A stretch of 18,499 nt of DNA from positions 4,714 to 23,212 of the forward strand of contig DZCR01000040.1 in the NCBI GenBank assembly GCA_022736495.1, written 5' to 3'. A model generated the notes under the pieces. That model worked only from the letters and a program-made list of their open reading frames with translations, did not search any database and was not told where the DNA came from. Shown here one piece after another: positions 7,688 through 13,229 of this stretch; within the stretch, counting starts at the first letter, position 1, and the number at the start of each line of letters is the position of its first letter. The stretch comes from Desulfobacca acetoxidans (GTDB taxonomy: Bacteria > Desulfobacterota > Desulfobaccia > Desulfobaccales > 0-14-0-80-60-11). Both the position numbers and the translations under genes were made by a program.

Positions 7688-8119
7688 ATGGCCGACGATC
7701 TTTGGACAACGGTGGAAGAGGCGGTGCTGGCAGCCCTGGAACAGGAACTGACCGGCCAGATCAAGACCTTGGTTTCCTACCAGGGAGATTGGTTGCAAGA
7801 CCTGACCCAGGAGTACTGGCGCTTCCCCGCAGTATTGGTGCAGTTGCGCCTGAGCCAGGGGGAGCAGGTCACCCTGGGCTCCTATGACCTTACCCTGGAA
7901 TTTACCATTTTCGTGGTGGCGCGGGGAGCTTCCCCCAAACGGCGTGTGGCAAACGGGGTCAGTCAGATAATGGCCGGGGTGCGGAAGGCCTTGTGGCATC
8001 GGGATCTGGGGCTGGATATGCAACCTTTCAATCTCATCAAGGAAGAGCCCTTATTGAACAACCAGGAATTTGCCGTTTACGCCGCCCACTATGGCACTGC
8101 CATGGTGCTGGATCTGTGA
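7688..8119 (+). CDS. Tail terminator/connector, DUF1834 family (Mu gp37-like)
   Basis: A 143-residue protein with the DUF1834 shape: N-terminal helix (ADDLWTTVEEAVLAALEQEL), a strand-turn region containing RFPAVLVQLRLSQ, then YDLTLEFTIFVVARG and VSQIMAGVRKAL, ending HYGTAMVLDL. Proteins of this kind cap the tail tube and join it to the head. The family follows the gp36-type gene in Mu-like phages, as here. The frame is open from TTG 7679, three codons upstream; I use ATG 7688. Neither has a strong ribosome binding site, so translation may be coupled to the preceding gene. Confidence 0.78.
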   Translation: MADDLWTTVEEAVLAALEQELTGQIKTLVSYQGDWLQDLTQEYWRFPAVLVQLRLSQGEQVTLGSYDLTLEFTIFVVARGASPKRRVANGVSQIMAGVRKALWHRDLGLDMQPFNLIKEEPLLNNQEFAVYAAHYGTAMVLDL

Positions 8120-8140
8120 AGCTGACGAGGAGAAAGAATC

Positions 8141-9436
8141 ATGACCCGGTCCATCCGGAATTTTTTGGCCACCCATAATCTGCTGGCGGTATCGGCCCAA
8201 AAGCAGGAAGTGGCCATGAACACCGAGCAGGAATTGGATACCACGTTGCTGGTGGACCTGAATACGGTGCTCAACTACCAGGCCGTGAAAACCCCCAACA
8301 AGGATGTGGTCACCGGCAAAGAGGAAGCCGACCAGCTCTATGATTTCGGGGGCAAGGTGGTGGGCGCCCTGACCTTTTCCCGGGCCCAGCCGCAACACTT
8401 CGGCTTTCTGCTGGGCTATGGCCTGGGCGCGGTCCAGACCAACCCGGTAGGGACCAACGGCTTTCGACACACCATCGTGCCCCAATCCGGGGAGGTGGAC
8501 GCGGCCCGCTCCAATCCGTCTTTTACTGCGGCCATGCGGTTTGGCCGCCAAGTGATGAAACGGCGCTTCGCTTCCTGTTTCATCGATCAAATCCGGATGG
8601 ACTTTGCCAAGGATGGCTGGGCCAAGATCAGCGGGACCGTGAAAGGCAGCGGCAAGGTGGTGGACAACACCCAGGTGGAGGAAGTGGCCGCGGCCTGCAA
8701 TGCCCCCAGCCTGAGCCTGGCGGCCAATGGGGTGGCTGGGGATACGCCGGCGGAACTCTTGAGTAACGTTCAGGCGGTGCAGGTGCTGGATCCCATTACC
8801 CAGGCCTGGGAGGAAGTGGCCTACCAGGCCGTGTCCGCGACAACCCCCGCAGTCATAACCATTACCGCACCGGGAGGCACTGAGGCGGTTACCGCCTACC
8901 GGGTCTACTATGTGCCCGGCGAGAGCGGTTGGATGGACCTGCCGCCCCGGGTGGAGGAGCCGCCTTTGAAGGTGAGCCAGTTGGCGGTGACCCTGGGAGG
9001 GCGCTGGGACGGCGCGAGTTTTCAGGGCGGGTATCCTTTGACTACGGAACTGCGAGGCGTCACCTGGATTTTGAAAAACAACCTGACGCCGGAGTCCACC
9101 CCGGGGGCCGGGGGCAATTATGCCAATCGCGCCTTTCGGACCGGACGGGAGCAGAGCCTGAAATTCGACCGGGATTTCCGGGATTTCCTCCTGGCCCAAA
9201 ACCTGAAAAACAACGAAACCCTGGGGATTTATCTGAAGGCCACCGGCCCAGAATTTGCGCCGGGGGTCAACTACCAGGTGGAACTGGTCTTTCCCCGAGT
9301 GGCGGTGTTGGGGACCACCGTGAAGGTGTACCAGCGGCGTTTGGGGGAAGAGGTGGAATTTGCGGTCCTGGAAGATGACACCTATGGGTCGGTGGTGGCT
9401 TACGTCCAGAACCAGGTGAGCGGCTATGTTGCTTAG
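8141..9436 (+). CDS. Tail tube (major tail) protein, siphovirus-type, with inserted domain
   Basis: The 431-residue protein has features of phage tail tube proteins. The N-terminal strand-rich part contains DFGGKVVGALTFSRAQ and a FGFLLGYGLG segment, and RRFASCFIDQIRMDFAKDGWAKISGTVKG forms a beta-hairpin pattern. The C-terminal part has VELVFPRVAVLGTTVKVYQ and FAVLEDDTYGSVVAYVQNQ, typical of tube subunits. Residues about 185-262 (from CNAPSLSLAANG to YRVYYVPGE) look like an inserted Ig- or fibronectin-type domain that may decorate the tail surface. No sheath gene is adjacent, which indicates a non-contractile tail. The ATG has GAGGAGA at 8127-8133. The assignment is from pattern and position. 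Confidence 0.66.
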   Translation: MTRSIRNFLATHNLLAVSAQKQEVAMNTEQELDTTLLVDLNTVLNYQAVKTPNKDVVTGKEEADQLYDFGGKVVGALTFSRAQPQHFGFLLGYGLGAVQTNPVGTNGFRHTIVPQSGEVDAARSNPSFTAAMRFGRQVMKRRFASCFIDQIRMDFAKDGWAKISGTVKGSGKVVDNTQVEEVAAACNAPSLSLAANGVAGDTPAELLSNVQAVQVLDPITQAWEEVAYQAVSATTPAVITITAPGGTEAVTAYRVYYVPGESGWMDLPPRVEEPPLKVSQLAVTLGGRWDGASFQGGYPLTTELRGVTWILKNNLTPESTPGAGGNYANRAFRTGREQSLKFDRDFRDFLLAQNLKNNETLGIYLKATGPEFAPGVNYQVELVFPRVAVLGTTVKVYQRRLGEEVEFAVLEDDTYGSVVAYVQNQVSGYVA

Positions 9437-9459
9437 CACCTGTTGGCCTAAGGCCACAC

Positions 9460-9546
9460 AAAGTCCCTCTTGGGAAAAGGGGGACTTAGGGGGATTTCCA
9501 GACGGTCAATAAAATCCCCCCTAACCCCCCTTTGATAAAGGGGGGA
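9460..9546. repeat. REP-like inverted repeat between tail tube and chaperone genes
   Basis: Two imperfect copies of one roughly 36-base unit face each other, at 9460-9497 and 9511-9546, with a 13-base spacer. Each contains its own hairpin; the right one pairs CCCCCCTTT (9525-9533) with AAAGGGGGG (9537-9545) without mismatch. The outer parts (GGGGGATTT against AAATCCCCCC) are complementary, so the whole stretch can fold as one large cruciform. G-rich/C-rich pairs of this type are common mobile or REP-like repeats in bacterial chromosomes. Its A/T-flanked right hairpin lacks a downstream T-run on the + strand. Confidence 0.65.
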
Positions 9547-9566
9547 ATAAAAACGGTGGAGATAAC

Positions 9567-9950
9567 ATGGCGAGATTTTTGGGAGAACAATGCCACGTGC
9601 TGGCGATTCAGGACCCGGTCTCCGGGTCGGTAATCAACCTGCATTACCGGCGGCCGACCTCGGAGGAGCGGGTGGCCTACCAGCTTTCCGCCTTTCGCCT
9701 GGAAGGCGGTGAACGCCGGTTTTGCCTGGGGGAGACGCGGCTGAAGTTCGGGCTGGAGATCCTCACCGGGTTTGGGGCTGGGGATTTTGTCATCAATGCC
9801 GAGGGCGAAGAGACCCTTTTAGACCCGGCCCGGCATCCTGATTGGAAAGATCGTCTCGCCATAGATGCCCCGGACCTGGTGTCCTACCTGGCCCAGCAAG
9901 TGTTCGAAGGGATGCGGGTGGCAACCCCGAGGGAGCCTGAGTGGGACTGA
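9567..9950 (+). CDS. Small tail protein, likely tail assembly chaperone (first of pair)
   Basis: A 127-residue acidic protein in the slot between the tail tube and tape measure genes, which in siphophages usually holds the chaperones that coat the tape measure (lambda gpG/gpGT position). It starts MARFLGEQCHVLAIQDP, contains RRPTSEERVAYQLSAFR and ends in a helix (DLVSYLAQQVFEGMRV). I do not recognise a named family. GGAG precedes the ATG by about seven bases. It overlaps the next gene by ten bases in the -1 frame. Chaperone identity is inferred from position and the paired, overlapping arrangement. Confidence 0.5.
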   Translation: MARFLGEQCHVLAIQDPVSGSVINLHYRRPTSEERVAYQLSAFRLEGGERRFCLGETRLKFGLEILTGFGAGDFVINAEGEETLLDPARHPDWKDRLAIDAPDLVSYLAQQVFEGMRVATPREPEWD

Positions 9951-10273
9951 ACCCGCCCCACGGGGGAGACCGGCAGGACTGGCCGCTGGATAAAGAGTTA
10001 CAGATGCTGGCCGGTGGTCGGCTCTGCAATGAGGAGGAACGGCGGCGGTGCCGGGCGGAGAATGGGGTCTTTGCCGACTGGGCCTGTGGGGCCTGCGCTG
10101 AGCGGGTCCGCCCGGAGGCCATCTCCCCCTGGACCTGGCACCTGGTCTTCCTGTACCAATTGAGCCGGGCCGGCTACCCCTTCAAGGCCAATGATCTCAG
10201 TCTCGAGACTTGGCTCCTTATGGGAACGGTGCGCCGGGTTTTGGAAGGAGTCCAGCGAGGACAGCATGGCTAA
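9941..10273 (+). CDS. Small Cys-rich protein, likely tail chaperone partner (second of pair)
   Basis: The 110-residue product begins at GTG 9941, directly after an in-frame TGA (9938-9940), so it cannot begin earlier in this frame. AGGGAG (9930-9935) is a suitable ribosome binding site inside the end of the preceding gene. Four cysteines (29, 37, 49 and 52) form a C-x7-C-x11-C-x2-C arrangement that could bind zinc. The C-terminal half (SPWTWHLVFLYQLSRAG onward) is helical and resembles the short proteins encoded before tape measure genes. The overlap with both neighbours (10 and 8 bases) suggests translational coupling. A -1 frameshift fusion is possible in principle, but no standard slippery heptamer is present in the overlap. 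Confidence 0.5.
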   Translation: MGLNPPHGGDRQDWPLDKELQMLAGGRLCNEEERRRCRAENGVFADWACGACAERVRPEAISPWTWHLVFLYQLSRAGYPFKANDLSLETWLLMGTVRRVLEGVQRGQHG

Positions 10274-11030
10274 ATCGAACACGCAAGACACGACGAACCA
10301 GAAAAAGCTGCAGGATTATCGCGCCTACCAGGATGAACTGCTGAGCCTCAGCCAGCAATACGGCCAGGACCGCTTGGCCGTGTGGGCTCGAGAGTCCCAG
10401 GCCCTTCATGATAGCTGGAGCGGTCTATCCCAGGATTGGCAGTCCAATCTGGACCAAATGGCGGCAGCGTCCGGCACTCAGTTTGCGGAGATGGCCGCCC
10501 AGGGCCAGGCTGCGGCTAACCTCATGAGTCAGAGCTGGCAGCAAAACCTGACGGCCGTCTCGGGGTCCGTGGACCAATGGGGAGAAAACTTCCTCAATAC
10601 CCTGGGCAAGATGGCGGGGGCCTGGGGGTCAACCGCAGGGAGCATGGGCGGAGGTGGGGGCAGTCCCTTATCGCTGCTGGGCGGAATCCTGGATTTCGGT
10701 GGCATTTTTCACGATGGCGGGATCGTGGAGGCCCACCAGGGCATGGTGATCTCCCCGGGGACCTTGATGGCGGACGAGCAGCTTATCCTGGCCCAGAAAG
10801 GCGAAGGGGTTCTCCCCCGGGAGAGCATGGCCCGCCTGGGTGAAAAAAACTTCGAGGCCCTGCGAACCGGCACGTTCGATCTTAGCAGCGGCAAAACGGC
10901 ACCCGGATTTAACGTGACCATTCAGGTCCAGGCCCTGGACGCCTCCGGGGTGGCAGGTCTGAACTGGGACCGGGTGGTGCAACGGCATCTGTTGCCGGCC
11001 CTCAGGCAAGAAGCGGATCGGCGTTGGTAA
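10266..11030 (+). CDS. Very short tape-measure-like tail protein (254 aa)
   Basis: The gene sits in the tape measure slot and its C-terminal domain has the motif common in tape measure proteins: FHDGGIVEAHQG, then LILAQKGEGVLPRESMARLG. The N-terminal 120 residues are helical, with heptad-like Gln-rich repeats (LLSLSQQYGQDRLAVWARES and the following residues to about 115), followed by a Gly-rich linker at about 127-143. The length is far below the usual 700-1500 residues of siphophage tape measures. Phage tails scale at about 0.15 nm per tape-measure residue, so a full role would imply a tail near 38 nm. The start is ATG 10266, with GAGG five bases upstream, overlapping the preceding stop. Confidence 0.6.
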   Translation: MAKSNTQDTTNQKKLQDYRAYQDELLSLSQQYGQDRLAVWARESQALHDSWSGLSQDWQSNLDQMAAASGTQFAEMAAQGQAAANLMSQSWQQNLTAVSGSVDQWGENFLNTLGKMAGAWGSTAGSMGGGGGSPLSLLGGILDFGGIFHDGGIVEAHQGMVISPGTLMADEQLILAQKGEGVLPRESMARLGEKNFEALRTGTFDLSSGKTAPGFNVTIQVQALDASGVAGLNWDRVVQRHLLPALRQEADRRW

Positions 11031-11039
11031 GGAGGGGAG

Positions 11040-11405
11040 ATGGGAAACGCTCGGTTAGAATGGACCCCAGCAGGCGGCAGCGCCCAGAGCTATGTGTTGC
11101 CGGTCAACTTTACGTGGGATTATCAGGAATTGGCCCAGGATGAGACTGACCGGGAGCGGGCCCTGGACGGCACCATGAGGAGTTATCTGCGAGGGTTGAA
11201 GCAGCGCTGGGTCTTGCGGTTTCAGTATATCTCGGCAGCGCAGAAAGACGCCCTGGCGGCCATCAAGCAGGCCCAGGCGGATATCGATTTTTTCCGGGAT
11301 GGGACCGGCCTCAAGACCCTCACCGGGGTCTGGACCAATGACCTGGATTTCCGGGAAGTCTCTCCCGGCTTTTGGTCCGGGAGCCTGGTTCTGGAAGAAG
11401 TTTAG
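11040..11405 (+). CDS. Small tail protein in distal-tail position
   Basis: A 121-residue beta-rich protein encoded right after the tape measure gene, where siphophages place the distal tail protein that starts the baseplate. It begins MGNARLEWTPAGGSAQSY, has FRFQ-like strand patterns (RWVLRFQYISAAQKDALAAI) and ends FWSGSLVLEEV. It is shorter than typical distal tail proteins (about 200 or more residues) and I do not recognise a specific family. GGAGG lies four to five bases from the ATG and abuts the stop codon of the previous gene, so translation is probably coupled. Confidence 0.45.
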   Translation: MGNARLEWTPAGGSAQSYVLPVNFTWDYQELAQDETDRERALDGTMRSYLRGLKQRWVLRFQYISAAQKDALAAIKQAQADIDFFRDGTGLKTLTGVWTNDLDFREVSPGFWSGSLVLEEV

Positions 11406-11496
11406 AAAAGTTCAAGGTTCAAAGTTAATGTAGGGTACCCATCGCGCACCTTGATAGTGAGCCAACAGTTCATAGCTAACTGAATAGAGAGAACTT

Positions 11497-13173
11497 ATGC
11501 GGCAAGCTGGGACGGCATATCTTCAGGAAGAAGGGCGTTACCGGGGCGCCAAGCCTCGAGTCAAGGCGGTGCTCACCCCCTTTGAGCTGGACTACGGGCT
11601 GGCCCCGGGCTCGGGGGAGTTCGTCAACACCGTCTATGGCGGGGAGCCGGGCAAACTGGCCATGGGCGAGGGTTACTTTACTTCCGGGTCTTGGACCTCT
11701 CCGCTCATCCAGGCCTTTTCGCCTTACCTGGACGAGGCGGCGCCATTTTGGGAGCCCCCTGCGGGACACATGGATGTGGAAATCGGGTTCCGCACCGGTG
11801 CGACCCCTTACAGCTTGGCCCAGAAGGCTTTTACTCCCCTGTCGCCGGGACAGGACATTTCCCTGGCTGTATATTTCCAGGTGAACGTGAACTTTCAGGA
11901 GACTATCCGGGCCTGGGCTCTGGATGATGCCGGGGGTGTGGATAACTTTTCGGCCTATGCTGTGGACCAGGCCCCGGACAGTGGTTTTGAGAGCTACGCT
12001 TCGGACGGTCCGGGTTGTTTGGTGGGTTTCAGCCTGGCGGGGCGGCTCACCCTGCCGGAGCGGGAAATCATCGATCCGGGAGGTTTGCAGGTGGAACTGG
12101 CTCGGGACTTCAGTGAGCTGCGGGCCGCCGACCACGCCCTGGTCCTGGATAACCGGCTGGGGCAATGGCTCAATCGGCCCGGCAACGCCTATCTCCAGGG
12201 GCTGGATTGGACCCAAAAACAACTGACCCTTTACCATGGCTGGGAGCTGGCTGACGGCACGGTAACCTGGCAGCAGCTCTACCAGGGGGTGGTGCAGCGC
12301 CTGGCCGGCATGGCCCACGGCTGGAGCCAGCAGCATCGCGTCCGCCTGGAAAGCCAGGATACGGTGGCTGCAAAGCTCAAGCAGATGGTGGGCGCGCCCA
12401 CAAACACCGGGGAACGGCGGCCGTTTATGCGGGGCACTTATCTGGCCCAGGGTGAGATGACCCAGGTGATCCCTGCGGCGACGAGCGAGATTGCCTGGAC
12501 GGGCAGCGGCAGCGCCGTCCTGAATCTCCTGGGGACCTATCGGGGGGATTACCCCCAAGAGTATGTCCTGGAAGTGGATGCCGGCGGTGAGGTGGGTACC
12601 GGCACGTTCCGTTGGTCCCACGACCAGGGACAGAGCTGGCAAAAAACGGGGATAGTCGCGGGCGGACCGGATGCTCCCCTACAGTTGGAGGACGGCCTGT
12701 CGGTCTCTTGGGATTCAGGCGTGGGGCAGGACCTGGTGACGGGGGACCGCTGGAGCTTTACGGCGCTCCCCCCGGTTTATTGCTATCAGGTCTTTGGCAG
12801 CCCTTTCCAAGCCATCACCGCGGTCTATCTCGACGGCGAAATAGACGGCGACCGGGTGACCGTAGATGCGGTCACCGGGTTGATACAGGTGAGTGGCAGG
12901 AACGCCCAGGTGCAGGCCAGGGTGGTCAAGGATGGCACCACCCATCCGGTGGATATTATGACCGATATCCTGGCGGAAGTGGACCTGAGTTCGGCCATCC
13001 ATCAGGATTCCTTTGCCCTGGCCAAAAGCCTTACCCCCGAATACATCGTTGGGGTGAGGTTTGAAAATGTCAGCGCAGCCCAAGCACTCCGGGAAATTGT
13101 CCGGCGATGCCTCTATGATCTCTGGATCGATTTCGGGGAGATCAAGATCAGGGCGTATTTGGGTGAGGGTTAA
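11497..13173 (+). CDS. Baseplate hub/tail-attachment-like protein with inserted beta module
   Basis: The 558-residue protein fits a tail hub. The segment LVLDNRLGQWLNRPGNAY, then KQLTLYHGWE and LYQGVVQRLAGM and RVRLESQDTVAAKLK (about 216-296) is the recurring pattern of hub proteins with OB-like beta-barrels; the C-terminal part (FENVSAAQALREIVRRC) is typical of such hubs. Residues about 336-424 form an inserted beta-rich module (GSGSAVLNLLGTY to GDRWSF), homologous to one in the next gene. No lytic domain such as NlpC/P60 or lysozyme is recognisable. A weak AGAGAG motif precedes ATG 11497. The 91-base gap before it holds an imperfect direct repeat (GTTCAA). Confidence 0.58.
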   Translation: MRQAGTAYLQEEGRYRGAKPRVKAVLTPFELDYGLAPGSGEFVNTVYGGEPGKLAMGEGYFTSGSWTSPLIQAFSPYLDEAAPFWEPPAGHMDVEIGFRTGATPYSLAQKAFTPLSPGQDISLAVYFQVNVNFQETIRAWALDDAGGVDNFSAYAVDQAPDSGFESYASDGPGCLVGFSLAGRLTLPEREIIDPGGLQVELARDFSELRAADHALVLDNRLGQWLNRPGNAYLQGLDWTQKQLTLYHGWELADGTVTWQQLYQGVVQRLAGMAHGWSQQHRVRLESQDTVAAKLKQMVGAPTNTGERRPFMRGTYLAQGEMTQVIPAATSEIAWTGSGSAVLNLLGTYRGDYPQEYVLEVDAGGEVGTGTFRWSHDQGQSWQKTGIVAGGPDAPLQLEDGLSVSWDSGVGQDLVTGDRWSFTALPPVYCYQVFGSPFQAITAVYLDGEIDGDRVTVDAVTGLIQVSGRNAQVQARVVKDGTTHPVDIMTDILAEVDLSSAIHQDSFALAKSLTPEYIVGVRFENVSAAQALREIVRRCLYDLWIDFGEIKIRAYLGEG

Positions 13174-13229
13174 GCTTTGGTTCTCCAGCTCACTGCTGAA
13201 CATCAATCTGTTTGCACCAGGGGATGATC

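Noticed and set aside
8051..9457. Long antisense open frame (468 codons) opposite the tail tube gene
   Set aside because: It mirrors the sense gene, has a His/Gly/Arg-rich composition typical of shadow frames in G+C-rich DNA, and matches no family.
9525..9545. Hairpin as an intrinsic terminator after the tail tube gene
   Set aside because: The perfect stem is followed by AATAAAAAC and not by a T-run on the + strand; a REP-like element is the better explanation.
9939..9950. Programmed -1 frameshift fusing the two chaperone-like genes
   Set aside because: The second frame has a stop just before position 9941, leaving only about ten bases for slippage, and no X-XXY-YYZ heptamer is present there. 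Coupled initiation at GTG 9941 is simpler.
11476..12642. Antisense open frame (388 codons) opposite the hub gene
   Set aside because: It is a shadow of a well-supported sense gene with hub motifs, and its product has no recognisable features.
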